Origin: Dichomitus squalens LYAD-421 SS1
Taxonomy: Eukaryota; Basidiomycota; Agaricomycetes; Polyporales; Polyporaceae
Direction of reading: 5' to 3'
NCBI RefSeq assembly: GCF_000275845.1
Contig: NW_006766889.1
Span: 482,775-546,774 of the forward strand
Length of the DNA stretch: 64,000 nt
A program made the translations under genes and the position numbers. Below are positions 32,473 to 45,013 of the stretch, piece by piece. The notes under the pieces were generated by a model. The model was not told where the DNA came from. It searched no databases and saw nothing but the letters and a program-made list of their open reading frames with translations. Every line of letters starts with the position of its first letter. Positions within the stretch are counted from its first letter, which is position 1.

Positions 32473-35400
32473 ATGACTGGAGGTTGCGACCGTGCAGGGC
32501 CTGATAAACGTCCCCTGATATCTCCGACATATCTACGATCACCAATACTGGTTTTGTCTCGCTCCCTTGAAGATGCCGGGCTTGACATCACGGCTCACGA
32601 TCTTCTGGACGCATACACTACGCTCTCCCTTCGCATTAGAGCCATCTGTGCCTCACCAGCGGATAACAACTCGACGGCATCTCCATCACAGGCCCTCAAG
32701 ACATCCTCTAGTCCACTCTTTCGTCGTCTGCAATGCGACATTCGCCGTGCCTTGGAGGACCCATTCACTACAACGTCCCAGTCGGCCAATGACATCCTTC
32801 TCGCCACCGTATCGCGGCCGCCGAGCGAGCCACATGAAGATCTCGCATGCGCAGCGCGAGACGCTTCCGCTGTCTGTCAGCAGGCTATACAGATTGTTTC
32901 CCTTCTATTTAGGTTCCCCACGCTATCCCAACTGTTTGCACGTGAGTACGCGATTCGAGGTGGATATATGTGTGCTAATCCGTACGCAGCGACGATCCTG
33001 TCACAATTACTCGTCGATGTCCTAGCAGTGGCGCGGTCTTCTGATCTACCGAGTCTTGATGGCGATAGGACCCGCGCCCTTGCATCATGGATTTTCGCTG
33101 GTATACGACTTCCCGCCACAGTCATGTCGCAAAACCAGACCGCGGTGGTCAGTTGGATCGGTGAGCTCGTAGCAGGCATGTCTCCGAAGATCGATGGTTC
33201 CAAGGTCAGTCTGCCTCAATCCCGTTCCTTAGACTTTGGACTGACATCGCACCAGATCTTGCACCATCTCTGGTCCGAATATCCGCAGCTATATCTTCCC
33301 GATACCGTCAATGCTCTACAGGGAATAATGTCTCGGCTAGTCTCCTCTGACTCAGCCGTTCGCGCGGACGGGCTAATCGTGCTCTCCGGCTTTTCCTGCG
33401 CCACGCTGTCCCTCTGGGCGTCTACCCGAACCAGATTCAAGGCAGCGATTCTCAGGGAAGTGCGTAAATTCTTGTTTGACGCAGACCCACAAGACCTGGG
33501 GAAGCGCCCGCCACCCGGTGCCCAATTACCCCAGTTCATTGATCGTGCGGTCAAGGAGGATACCTCAGGAGCTCCCCTCTCAGGTCCGCGATGGGCCGTT
33601 ACAGTCATCTGCTGTCTAATCCTCCTTTCCGGCCACGGTGTCTTCGCCGGCGTAAGGTTACGCAACTTCGTCATAAGAACGGTAGAGCAGGTCGCCAACA
33701 GCAAGAAGAAGCCCGGGGACGAGCTTCTCCTATGTGCTTGGAGAGCACTCATCTGGGCGTTCTCACAGATTCCGAGAGATGCTGACCGCCCTCAAGAGCA
33801 CACGGAGGCCGATGTATCACCTGAATCTAGGACTCGGGGTCTGCGCGGGTCTGCGTTTCAATTGCTGAAGCAGGAGCTCCGAGGAGGGATGGGAATCTGC
33901 CTGGTGGTAAGCCTGCTGCATGCGCATCCGGCTGACCCGCCTGTCACCCCCGATCCCGACCTTGTCAGGGTTGCCTCTGTCCTGAAAGAAATGATCTCGC
34001 ACCGCTCCGAAGACATATATCGCAACGGTGTCGTCGTCCTCGAACGGCTGGTCGGCGCGATCGGCACTGCTGAAGACGCATCTACTACTACAGCTGCACC
34101 CTGGACCCCGGACGACATCCCTATCAAGGCTATGTTCTCTCGGCGTTTACTCGAGGTGGATGTAGCAGTGTTTTGTTCGACTATACGTGAGACTGCACGT
34201 ATACCCTCATCAGCCGTCCGATCCTTGCGTGAACAAGAGATTCAGCAGGTGTGGAAGGACCTTCTGGAGATATGGGCCATCAGCGTTCGCCGTGAACTCC
34301 GGAGAACGGAGTTTACAGAGCTTCCGGTACGTAGACGCATCCCTTTATCTACAACGTTTGGCTCAACGTGTACGCTTAGTACGTCCTGGTGCAAGTTTGG
34401 CAGGCCCTTCTCCTAGTACAGACCCACTTGACACAAGGGCGAGCGCATCTGACATCCTCTCCCGACTCGACGAATTTTGTCGTGTCGGTCGTTGCGGATT
34501 TTCTTGACTGGAGTCCGCCTACCGACGTCAAGCGTCCGCCTTTGCCAGAAAACGTCGTCCAGCGTCGCGTACTATGCCTCTGCAGCCAACTCTGGAACGT
34601 CATGAAGAACGTCTTCTCGGACTCGTGGCTCTCATCCGCCTCAGGATCACTCCTCGGCAGTGTGGTCCGTCACACGTTCGACTTTTCACTGGAGGACGTG
34701 AAGACAGCGTGGAGCCAGCTGCGCTCTTTTCTCGTCTCGGCCAACGCCCCGGATCTCATCGGCCGTTTGGTGGCAGAGACCAAGAAGCATCAGGCGGTCG
34801 ACATTCAGCGTGGACTATGGCTACTGGCGGCGGACACATGGATCTCCAGGGACCCCGTGCCTAGCTGGACAAACTCTGTCGAGTTTCTCACAATTCCCCT
34901 ACGGTACGCGAGATGATCAGAGATGATGCGGACAACGAAACTAATTAACCATCTGGCAGGCATTGGACAATGGACGAAGCAGACTTGTCCATCTGGAATG
35001 CAATCTTGACACATGCCGTTTCTCAGGCCCTTTCAGTAGCTGAACCGTGTCTCGCTGTTTTCGATGCCATTGTGGAACGAGGATTCCAGGCCCCCATAAG
35101 GTGAGCGTGTGCCGTATTGAACGCAGCCTAACCTCTGACGGGACGCATACATACAGGCTTCTGAATCATCCCAAGATGCTCCTGCATCTTCTGTCGTCGT
35201 TCAAGTTGCTGGGCGAGGTCTGCGGGACGTCAATTTTCTTGTGGGGTGTTGGTGCCGTTCTCCGCGATCTCTATACCGACTTGCCGGAGAACGTTTCAAC
35301 GGCCGTCCAGGCCCTAGCTCATATCAGACGCATCTTGGAAGGATGTCCTACAAACGCTATACTAGCTGTTCTTTCGTGCCTTGCCGACGGCTTGGCTGTC

Positions 35401-37023
35401 TGGATCGGCGACGAGGCTGAATTGCTTCTCGTACAGGAGCATAACGATGTTGTGAGTTCTGCCGATCTTGTTCCTAACTTCATGCACTTACCCCCATTAG
35501 GTTATTCCGCTATATTGCAATGCGCTCGATGCGCTTAAGAAGATACCCATTTCCGCTGATACCCTGCAAGCACTTGCACCGTTCCTATGTTCTGCCTTCG
35601 TTCGCATACCTGAGCCTGGTCGCGGTCCGCTCGCGTTCTGCGATTTCTGGAAGGATGTTCAACCTTCGTTGGCTCATCTCAATGGGGCATATCCTGAGGA
35701 AATCAAGTCCGCACTCAGAGCATCGCACGATGTTCTCGGAATCGACGTTCCTGTGGATATTTCTTTGAGCACGGAGTCGCATACGGATGGACGCTCATTG
35801 GCATGGGTACGTATTGCTCTCCACCGCCCAATAAAGTGCCAGCATTGGGTTGACAGACGTGTACAAAATAGACGTCCCCTGTGAAGTCTCCTCGAACCAC
35901 CGTGGAAGTAGGCTATACCACTTCAGGGCGAAGAAGGCCAAGCACCTCGTCTCCTCTTCGGCAGATGACCACGCCTGCAGACAACACACATGTCTCCCCC
36001 TTTCTCACCAGCTCCGGGCCAAAGCGACAAGCTTCTTATGGCCCCGCGGAGGCCGCATCGCCTGCCACACCTCCCAGAGGAAGCAACCGTGACGCTAGCC
36101 GAAGCTCGGATTTCGTGCCAAGCTCCCCGACGGAGGCTTTGCGCGCGCGACGGCTTGCTGCAGGCCCATCGAGTCGTGTAACCCATCAGAGACCGAAGGC
36201 ACCTTCGGATAGACCCGTCAAGCGCCGCAGGCTGTCGCCGCCGACAGAATCACCAACCGTGCGACCTCCTGAAGCATCCGCGGAGTCGTCAAAGCGCGGA
36301 CCGTCCGCTGCGACTTCGGTAGCTTCGCGTCGCAGCAAGTGGCGCTTCGATGGCGTAGAAGTCGAGATGTTCAAGGGTCCCAAGCGGCGCACGTCCACTG
36401 CCGGCTCGTCCACGCCAAAGCCGTCAAAGGACACTGGAGCTCGAATCCCTAGTCCCGAGGTGCCTTCGCCTGCGGATGCAGCAAGAGCAGTAGCACGGTC
36501 TTCTGACGACTACGACGCCTGGGAAGTCCCTATATGCGCGGATGACGATATGTACACCGTCCCCGACAGTCAACCATCAGGCGACGAAGGCGATGACGAC
36601 TCAATGCTCCCGAGTTTCATGAAGGAACGTGAGGACCGGGACCAACAACGCCCGAACGACACAGATGTGCTTGATGATCCTGCCGACGCAGACGACGTCC
36701 CCATCCCTTCCAAAAAGAAACTTGGTGAACGGCCGCAGCACACATCGCGCACGCATACAGCACCTGCGAGCTTCCTGCGCGGAGGCTCCTCTACCACAGA
36801 ACGTGGGCATACCACATCGGGGCCTCTACAGCGAGCCAACACCGCGTATGCACAGCTGGAGGGACTGCAGAACGTGTACGATATGCTGGAGCAAGAAGGA
36901 TCTCAACTGGATCCGGACCAGATGGTCGCAGCGTCTGCGCTCACGCATCGCATTGGGACGCTATTGTCCGAGAAGCTGTCCAAGAAGTTGTACGGCAATG
37001 GCTCGGGTGGGCCGAGAAGGTGA
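32473..37023 (+). CDS. Large helical-repeat nuclear protein, possibly Rif1-like, about 1390 aa
   Basis: Eight exons (32473-32941, 32990-33204, 33256-34326, 34380-34903, 34960-35100, 35157-35451, 35501-35806, 35872-37023) sum to 4173 nt in frame. Two of the introns (32942-32989 and 33205-33255) keep the frame open. The first 1000 residues are a leucine-rich all-helical array of HEAT/ARM character. The last 380 residues are Ser/Pro/Arg-rich and disordered, with a likely nuclear localisation signal (RPVKRRRLSPP), an acidic stretch, and RSKWRFDGVEVEMF, which ends in short motifs resembling PP1-docking sequences. This plan, and the segment FCDFWKDVQPSL..YPEEIKSALR at the end of the array, recall telomere/replication-timing factor Rif1, but I cannot confirm this without a profile search. 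The start at 32473 is the first ATG in the long exon; an extra 5' exon is possible. Confidence 0.6.
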
Positions 37024-37235
37024 CGGCAGCAGGATAGAAGAGCGTCACGACGGACAGCTTTGATTCGACGACTATGTTACTGCGGATTATATTGTGTTCC
37101 CTTATCTGTATGGTGATGCCCCTGGTGTTCGGGGATGAATCAGAGTCCATGAATGTGTGAGATGCTGTTGACATTGTCAGCAGTGATAGCTGCCTTTTAC
37201 AGAGACGATGTTATACAATGATGGCACGTTCGGGA

Positions 37236-39557
37236 CTACTCGTCAACCTGGCAGCCATACTCGAGGTTGCCTTCTCGACTGAACGTAATGATGTGGTCTA
37301 CGTAGGAGACCCGTTAGCATCGCTTCCGACATCTTCCAATACATGCAACAGCAACGTACCACCAAGGCGTCGGGTCGTGAAGCCTACCTCGCAGTAGCAA
37401 CTGAACGAAAGATAGGTCAGCTAGTTCAATGTAGCACCTTGAGGTGACGTACTAGTAGTAAATCCACTTCCGCCTGAACACTTCGATTTCTGCCCGTGCC
37501 GATACGTCGTCCGTGTCCATCACACCTGGATACTCAGCTTTCAGGGCTATAATGAAGAGCAAGTTGAGGTGTGATCTCTCCGTCCTCGATAGGAGCTACA
37601 ACGACATACCTGGGACAATGGTGTCTTCAAATCGCGCCTGGAATCGTCTGCGCCACTCACGAAGCGTGCGGGAGTAGTGCGGACCGATGTTAGATACCGA
37701 GTCGATTACCAGTCTTCCTTGTGATCCTTTGGTGAGGGTGTCGACGAGGAAGGTGAGGGTGGGTAGGAAGCCTCCGGGGAAAACTGTCACAGACCATCGT
37801 CAGCGAAAGGAACTTAGGAGCTTCTCAAACCTCGTTCACAAAGTACTCACTCTATAGGATACGACATACGTCGGCCGACAATCCAAAGAAACTTTCATTA
37901 GATTGCTTCCAGTCGATCCAGAAGAGACTGACCCATTTCCGGATGAAGTCTACTTCACGCATGTACTGTTCGAATCCTGCACGTAAGAAGGCCTATTAGG
38001 ATGCGACTTCTCAAATAACACATAGTGGACGACTTGCTCGCTTCAGGGATGGTGATCCCTTGCACCACACCTACGCCAGTCTCCTTGTTCAGCGCCCAGT
38101 CGATCTTGGACCAGTATGTCTGATCCATACGCATCCATCAGTGCCCGCTGAAAGAGCATGCATACATGCATAGGAATGTACCTCCATGTACTCCTTCCCG
38201 ACAGCTTCAACCATCTCGATACTCACAAGACGGTCGAAAGCACCCTCCCATTCCGAGGGCATGTTTCTGTAGTCCATCAGATGTACCCGGATACGGTCGG
38301 AGAGCCCAGCAGCAGCAGCCCGAGCTCGTGCGAGCTCCGCCTGTTGCGTCGAGAGCGTAAGCGTGTCCACCGTTGTGCCCGGGATTGTCGAAGTGATGAG
38401 CAAGGACATCGATCCCCAGCCCGAACCAATTTCCAGTACCTAGTTATATGCGCGTTGATCAGGATTTAGAATATCAATCTTGAAAGATGGGCGAATATAT
38501 GCGCACTTTGTGGCCTGGACGAATGTCCGCCTTGCGAATTATGTGTTGCAGCTTCCGCAGTTGAGCAGCCTCGAGAGGGTCGTGTGACTCGGTGTCATGT
38601 GCATGTCGGATCTCGCCATGGTGAGCGAACAGATTGTACACGTTCAATGAGAGATCTTTGAGCAGTTCGCCATGCTCTGACTCCGCGAGCGTCGCGGGGG
38701 TTGACGCGCCGGTAAGGGAAGGCGTCTGGCCCTCTTCTGGGGAAAGACTATGGGAGCTTGGCGGGTCGCGCAGGTCGCTGTCCAGCTCCGGAAAGATGGC
38801 GCAGGAATACGTCATATCTCTGGATAAGAACCCTAGAGAATGAGGTTAATCAGAGACACCCAACAGGCAGCGCATGCAGCCGCCCGACACTCGTTCTGCA
38901 GAACGCTTACCCATGAACATGCCATTGCTTATATCATAGTGCGCACTGATATTCTTCCTCGCGTTCGTCACGGTGTTGACGATACGGGCGGTTAGGCCCA
39001 ACTCGGGCAAGTTCCCCACGATGCGAGTAAAGAACGAGTTGTCTATTGCGGAGAGCTGTGCTCGGTTCGCTAGGAAGACCTGTGTTCGCGTGGTCAGAAG
39101 GTCGAGGTTTGACGTGGAAAAGTTGTAGCGCGTCGTATATAAGGCGGAAATGCGTACCAGAAACACTTGTACGAGGTCTTCGCAGTCAATCTCGCCGTAC
39201 ATGTAAGCTTCTGAGAAGCCCAAGTCCCCCATTGCGCACAGGCGCAGCCAGAAGTTCGGGTTGAGCACTGTCAGTTCCGCGTGCGGCGCTTGGGAACTGC
39301 TAGATCCATGGTGGTGGTGGAAGAGGCGTTCCTTCTTCCTTTGCTCTCCGAACGTGTAGGTATGACCAGGCGTATGGATTATGAATGTGCCATTCGAGAT
39401 ATCGCGTAGCAAGCTACGGAGTCGCGTCAAACGATATGCCGTTGGTATGCTATCAACGTCAAACGCACCTTGTGGCGGCCTTCTCAGCAAGCGTGCAGAG
39501 AGGAGGCTTAAGGTAAGAGGAGGAAGTCGCGACGACGGAGTTTATGAGGCTGCTCAT
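37236..39557 (-). CDS. Cyclopropane-fatty-acyl-phospholipid synthase-like methyltransferase
   Basis: Transfers a methylene or methyl group from SAM to the double bond of unsaturated phospholipid acyl chains (family: CFA/mycolic acid cyclopropane synthase, PF02353). Multi-exon; the first joins are 39557-39479, 39413-39158, 39079-38911 and from 38832. It starts MSSLINSVVATSSSYLK. Family signatures: FGEQ..AELTVLNPNFWLRL and DLGFSEAYMYGEIDCEDL at the N-terminus, NISAHYDISNGMFMGFLSRDMTYSCAIF, SAM-binding VLEIGSGWGSMSLLI, EMVEAVGKEY, and C-terminal VFPGGFLPTL and HYSRTLREWRRRF, ending EYGCQVDE at 37236. A 90-residue insert between the MTYSCAIF and RPGHKV segments is Ser/Glu-rich. Basidiomycete genomes commonly carry this bacterial-type family. 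The product and its physiological role are not known here. Confidence 0.88.
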
Positions 39558-40333
39558 GGCTAGACTTTCCGCGCTGGGAACAGAAGGGGAGGGAAGGAGG
39601 GGAGGTGGAAGGAGCTTCGTGGATAGGTCAAGATGCGTCTCTGCGCGTGACACCTGGTCAGAAAGTCTGTAGAAAACGGGTTGACGTGCAAGAAGCGAGC
39701 GATGACGTGAAGTCAGATCCAGAGAGGGTATGACGTCCAGAGCGCAGGGGATCGGACACTCACTCACCTCAAGCACGCTATATACACAGTAGGAGGAGTT
39801 CCGGAAAGCGGTGAAGGTGCCGTTCGCGTGGAAGAAGACGGATATGTAAGGTGGCGGTTGCTACCGCGTTCCCAACCGACGACGGCGGGGGATCAGGATG
39901 TCGATGTCGGAACGCGCCTAGGCCAATCAAATTCGTCCCGAGCGGCGACATCGAGCAGTTGCGAATACGTGATGTCGATGCGCGACCGAAAGACGGGAAA
40001 GGGACAGCAGCGAGCATTCAATAAACCCCGCTCTGATGGACGTTGGCACCGTGCAGCGGCGTCCTTCCCACACTTCCGTATCCCAGACGATAACCGACTG
40101 CTATCGCGCAACATGGGAGGGCAGTCCGAGAGCAACAGATGGCTTGTCGGCCGCCGCTGGGGATGTCGGCGTGGCCATGATAGGCGGTCGTCTGAGCGAG
40201 ACCAAATGAAAGACGTCGACTCAAGCACGGAGATGATCGTGACGGCCTTCTTGCGGTGACGTCGGCGACGCACCTGAGCGCTCACGTCGGAGATCACATG
40301 ATGTATCGGCGCTGGACTACATAAGCTGCGACG
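39558..40333. other. Intergenic upstream of the CFA-like gene
   Basis: A TATATA element on the minus strand at about 39778-39784 lies some 220 bp before the CFA-like ATG and is a candidate promoter. A consensus GTGAGT donor just downstream of it could mark a 5' leader intron. Open frames between 39828 and 40297 occur on both strands and show no family motif. Confidence 0.3.
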
Positions 40334-40819
40334 ATGACTCCTTCTGCGAGTTCCTCCAAGACGACAGCACCAAAGCCGCGAGGCTCACGCCGCACAGGAC
40401 AGTCCGGTGTCGCCACCCGGACTTCCACACTCGTGAGCGGGCTAAGGTCTGAGCATTCCAATTCCTCTCGATCGACTCTAGCTGGGTCCAGTCTGAACGG
40501 ACTGAGCGTCGCACCAGAAATACAGTACCACCGGGGCCTCGTGGGCACCCAGTGCCTGCGCAGCCTCCCTTTCGAGGGTCCCAGAGAAGCGCCTCGGTGC
40601 AGAGGGACGGACTGCGGACTTTGGGATACGGCGCAGGGATCGGGCGTGCGCCCTCTCCTCGTGGGCCTCGGGGTAGCTACCCTAGGCCGACAGGATGGCG
40701 ACGTCCTTCAGTGCACTTCGCGGCTCGCGCATATAGGGGCCTCGTGCCTCTGCGAAACTCGATTCAGACTACTCTGGTGCTGTCGTCCCATCCTCATCTT
40801 GCAATTTTTTCCTCCTTGA
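40334..40819 (+). CDS. Doubtful hypothetical protein, Ser/Arg/Thr-rich start
   Basis: An ATG frame of 161 codons beginning MTPSASSSKTTAPKPRGSRR. The N-terminal 60 residues are of the low-complexity type seen at the start of many basidiomycete proteins. After about 40540 a different frame (40552-40920) looks equally protein-like, so if this is a gene the exon structure is not resolved. No domain is recognised. Confidence 0.2.
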   Translation: MTPSASSSKTTAPKPRGSRRTGQSGVATRTSTLVSGLRSEHSNSSRSTLAGSSLNGLSVAPEIQYHRGLVGTQCLRSLPFEGPREAPRCRGTDCGLWDTAQGSGVRPLLVGLGVATLGRQDGDVLQCTSRLAHIGASCLCETRFRLLWCCRPILILQFFPP

Positions 40820-41164
40820 GGCTCTTCGCGAGTCATCGATCCCTCCCTCTGCCCAGTATGGTATCCATCGCGGGTTGCTTTGGTATGTTGGTATCATCGT
40901 CTTGCATGTTCACAAGTTGATCTAATTTAGATCATAGGCTCGGTGTGGATGACGAGGACGGAGTATTGAGGGTGCGAGTGGAGAGCCAGAACCAGACATG
41001 GTAGCAGGTTTTGGTTTGCCTATCGTACTGCGTTCAACGTAATTGCATGTCCCCCCGTTTGCTCTACTTCACCGCGCGCAAGGGCGCTCCGCCGTGCACA
41101 TGTCAGTAAGCCGCCACTACCATCGCGACTAGGGATCGTCGTCGTAAACCATCATCGCCCCGCA

Positions 41165-41874
41165 ATGTCCCAAAACACTCCATCTGAGTCGAGAGCATCA
41201 ACATCTTCGAAAAGCACCGTCTCCTCCCTTACTACAGAGCTAGATAAGCTCACTACCGCCGTCCTCGAGGTGACCGACCACATCCAAGCCTGCTCCCAAG
41301 CCAGCGATGCGCATCATGCAGCGTATATTGCACACGTGGAAGAGCAGAAGAAGCGGACGGCGGGCATCCAAGACCGCATCGCACAGATGCTGGCGATGAC
41401 GCAGGAGAGCCTTAAGAGGGACGAAGAGGAGCCTCTGAAAGGTGCGCTCCCTCACAGATTGATAGCGGCCGTCGATCCCAGTGACGAACAATATTGCTTC
41501 GTGGCATCTTCGTGTGCGGCTCGCCAGTGCCCAACCCCCAGAAATTCAGGCGCGATCTGCAGCGGGCGGCGTTCGGGACCGGAGGGGACTCGGACTCGGC
41601 GTCGAGGTCGTCCTTGCTGGAGGCGCGCGAATCGACACTGGGGTCGGCGCAGCAAGGCTCGCGGGATTCGCAGGCTCGCTCGGTGTCGCAGCCAGGAGAA
41701 TGGCCGACGGGGTCTCCGGGTTCTGTGCGCGCGTCGCGAGGCTCGGACCCCCTGCCCGAGTCCGACGCCCAGTCGGGCCTGCTTTCAGGTATGCAGTTGC
41801 GAACGTCCCTCCGTCCCAGCGCTGCTGACGGTAGTAACGCGCTGGCAGATGCCAGTTCATGGCAGGAGGTGTAG
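41165..41874 (+). CDS. Small coiled-coil protein of unknown function
   Basis: Exon 1 from ATG 41165 encodes MSQNTPSESRASTSSKSTV followed by a helical, coiled-coil-prone segment (LTTELDKLTTAVLEV, AHVEEQKKRTAGIQDRIAQML). A GTGCGC..CCAG intron from about 41442 to 41529 joins EEPLK to VPNPQKFRRDLQRAAFG. The Ser/Arg/Gln-rich tail ends ASSWQEV at TAG 41872-41874. It is a hypothetical protein of about 207 residues. The 5' ATG has a Kozak-like CCGCAATGT context. Function unknown. Confidence 0.5.
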
Positions 41875-42301
41875 CGTCTATCTGTATGTAGCAGACCGTG
41901 TAGACAGCCTCTTCCACCTCACTCACGAGCTTTCCGACGACGTGGTCTCGAGGATGATTGCCCCCGGTCAACTCGGTCAGTACTCGTCCAGTGACATCTT
42001 GAGAGCATAGCTGTCAGCAAAGACCGCGTCCAACTCTCGTTTGGGTAGTGGGATGGCGATGGCGCAGCTGAGGACGACAGAGAAGAATGAACGGTGGGGG
42101 ACCTAGGATTGGGAAACTAACGCGGAGGCGACCTGGACCGCCGTCATGCTATGAGGATAAGATCTGCAACGTAGGGTTGTAATTGCGGGATAGGTTACAA
42201 TACAATACAGAGCACTCTTATACAAGTCGGCAAGATGGTAGTTAGTGATTGCTGTTCGCCGTTGAGGGTATGCATACATCGCCTCTGGTCGCCCCAGTCA
42301 T
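41875..42301. other. Convergent 3' spacer
   Basis: About 430 bp between the stops of the coiled-coil gene and the GMC oxidoreductase. No feature recognised. Confidence 0.35.
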
Positions 42302-45013
42302 TCAAGCAGGGGGGTCAACCTTGACCTGCGGAGTAGCAGACAAGGCCGCCTTGATCAAGTCCGCCGCCTTCTCCGCAACGGCGAGCGTCGGTGCGGCCTG
42401 CACACAACAATGTCAGAACTCTGGCCAACTGCGTACACAGCACAGACGAGAGAGACCCACTGTATGCCCACTGACGATGGTCGGGAAGACGGACGCGTCC
42501 ACGACGCGCAAGTTCGGGATCCCATGCACCCTCAAGAACGGGTCCACGACCCCGCCCTCCTCGCGTGGGGCCATGCGCGCCGTGCACGCGGGGTGGTAGA
42601 GCGTCTCCGCCTTTCGGCGGATGCCCTCCGCGACGGCCGCGTCGTCGAGCTCGTGGAATGCATGGTCGAGGACCGCGTCGTCCTTGCCCACGGGGTCGAG
42701 CATGGACGCAAGCGGCTCGGAGTGCAGGATTTTCGCGAGGAGGCGCGCGGCGCGCACGAGAATAGCGACATCATGCTCCGTGGACAGGTAGTTCGGGTCG
42801 ATGACGGGTGCGTCATGTGGGTTAGCCGACTTGAGGCGGATCGTGCCCGTGCTTGTGGGCCTGTTGTGGTAAAGTGAGGTTAATCCAAGGCCAAGCGGTT
42901 AGTAGTGCGGTTATAGCCAGATGGTACCCTTGCGTACCTAAGGAGCACGCCGTGTAGGCCAAAATAGTGATATGGCGGCAGATAACCCATGCCGTGCTTG
43001 AGGTATGCCGTAGGCGTGAAGAACAGCTCGATGTCGGGGGCGCCAGGGCCGGACGTTGTGTCTTCGTATCTCTTCTCGGGGAACTGGCTCGGCGGGAATA
43101 GCGCTGGGTCGTCTGAGCGTACAAACGCGATCGCTTCCGCAACCTGATCGAAGACCTTGATAAACGTCGTCTCATATATAGGGCTTACAAACGACTCACG
43201 TTTGTCGTCAAAGGACCTTTTCCAGTAGTGCGGTATTCGAGTAGTGCCTTCACAAGCGCGAGTTTATGAAGGAAAGTCTGGCCCTTGAGTATGAGAATAC
43301 TGGATTTAGTCTTGTCACGATAGTTCAGGTCGATAACGATGTGATCCATGAGGTGTGATCCCACTCCAGGAAGGTCAGCGACGACGGGAATGCCGTGCGA
43401 AGCAAGGTGATCCGCTGGACCGACGCCAGACAGCATGAGGATCTGAGGTGTGTGCACAGCGCCAGCTCTATCAGAGGCGGTCTCAGCTCATCGCACAGGA
43501 GAGGTAGACGTGATGTACGCACGACACAACTACCTCTTTCTTCGCCTTCACGCGGAACTTCTCTCCCTTCCCGTGCGTGAATTCGACACCGACTGCGCGA
43601 GGTGTGGCCCCTGATCGGTCGAAGATGATCCGGGTGACATGGGCATGCGTAACGACCTTCAAGTTCTTCCGTGCAAGCACGTCCGCGGTGAGATACGCGT
43701 ATTCAGTGGTCACACGACGACCGTTCGGCGTGATATACGTCACTGGTACCGCGCATTCAGTGAGGGAGGGTGGAAACACTGGGCAAGTTATACGGCTTAC
43801 TGGCCTACAAGCGATGGGGTCAACGTGACGTACCACCATGTGCGTTCAGGAAGACTTACTTTGGTGACTCCAATCGTACCCTTGTGCGTATTTGTATCAG
43901 GCGTGCGGAGTATACCCACCTTGGCGCACGCTTCAATGAAGTTTCTGGTCCCCTCCGAGGCGAAGCCAAAGAATCCGGCTTTTGTAGAAGTCAGTTCAGG
44001 ACCCGACCACCTCTTGTCAGAAACACTTACTTTGGACTGGCCCCGAATTACCACGCAGCGAAGCATCTACTTCAGGATAATCCGGACTTGGATGGAACGT
44101 CTCGAACTTTTTGATGTAGCTATGGGAGATGATGAGCATGCAACAGACAACAATCGGGCTATCGTGCTCACTTGTTAACCTCCTTGAATGCCCACTGCTC
44201 TGCCCCTGGCTGGCCCTTCTGTAGTTGAACCCACTCGTCGTAATCCTCAGGGGCCCCGATGTGGAAGCTGTGTTCCTAGAGCAATGAGAGATCAAATCAT
44301 CTATAATCAGGAGTCACTCACATGAGTGCGTTCATGCAAGTACCTGAACGGTTCAAGATTGAGCTTGGGTCTCGCGTGTATGAGGGGGGAAGACTCACAT
44401 CCTCCAAGCAGCTTCGCTGAATGGCACAAGTTACGTTAATTGATGGTTACGCACACTGAACAACCTACCCACCTCTCGGCCAATATCTCACTTGGGAATC
44501 AGCATTGGTCTGGGGGACAGTGAACAGCTCCCAGTCCCATTTGGTATGGAGAAGCTTAGAGTAGGCAGAGGGAATGATGGCAAATGGGTTCTTGACAGAA
44601 CTGGCGTGCCCACGCGTGATTCAACGCCTCGGGCAACAGCACAGACGAAGACCACGAACCTCGAGCCTGCCTCGAGCAACAAGACACGTATAGCAGGGTC
44701 CTCCGACAACCGTGCCGCGAGCACGCAGCCGGCGGTGCCTATCCAGACGAGTCGCCTCGATTAGTGAAGGGCAGCGCTCGACGACAATTGACTGACCTCC
44801 GCCCACAATGACAACGTCATACTCGTCAAAATCGTATTTCTCCTCTCCTGCGCGGAGGCGTCGCGCTACCTTGGCGGGGTCCTTGAACATAGCCGAATAG
44901 ACACCCTTCTTTCCAGCGCGGCCGTACAGGTACCGGGCTACAAGCACGAGAGCAGTCAGAGCAACAGACCAGGCGGCCACCGTGGTCCGTCTCCGCACAC
45001 TAGATGAAGGCAT
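42302..45013 (-). CDS. GMC oxidoreductase (aryl-alcohol/alcohol oxidase or choline-dehydrogenase type)
   Basis: FAD enzyme oxidising an alcohol; many fungal members make H2O2 or act on aromatic or aliphatic alcohols. Multi-exon (about ten), starting [15 protein letters not shown] at 45013. An N-terminal hydrophobic segment ([19 protein letters not shown]) is a membrane anchor rather than a cleaved signal. ADP-binding loop [21 protein letters not shown] is restored across an intron, followed by VLLLEAGS. Later segments: [49 protein letters not shown] (GMC signature 2), [11 protein letters not shown], and C-terminal [19 protein letters not shown] with the active-site His, then [10 protein letters not shown] and [14 protein letters not shown], ending at TGA 42302-42304. 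The conserved first GMC signature region is cut by introns. The substrate is unknown. Confidence 0.87.
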
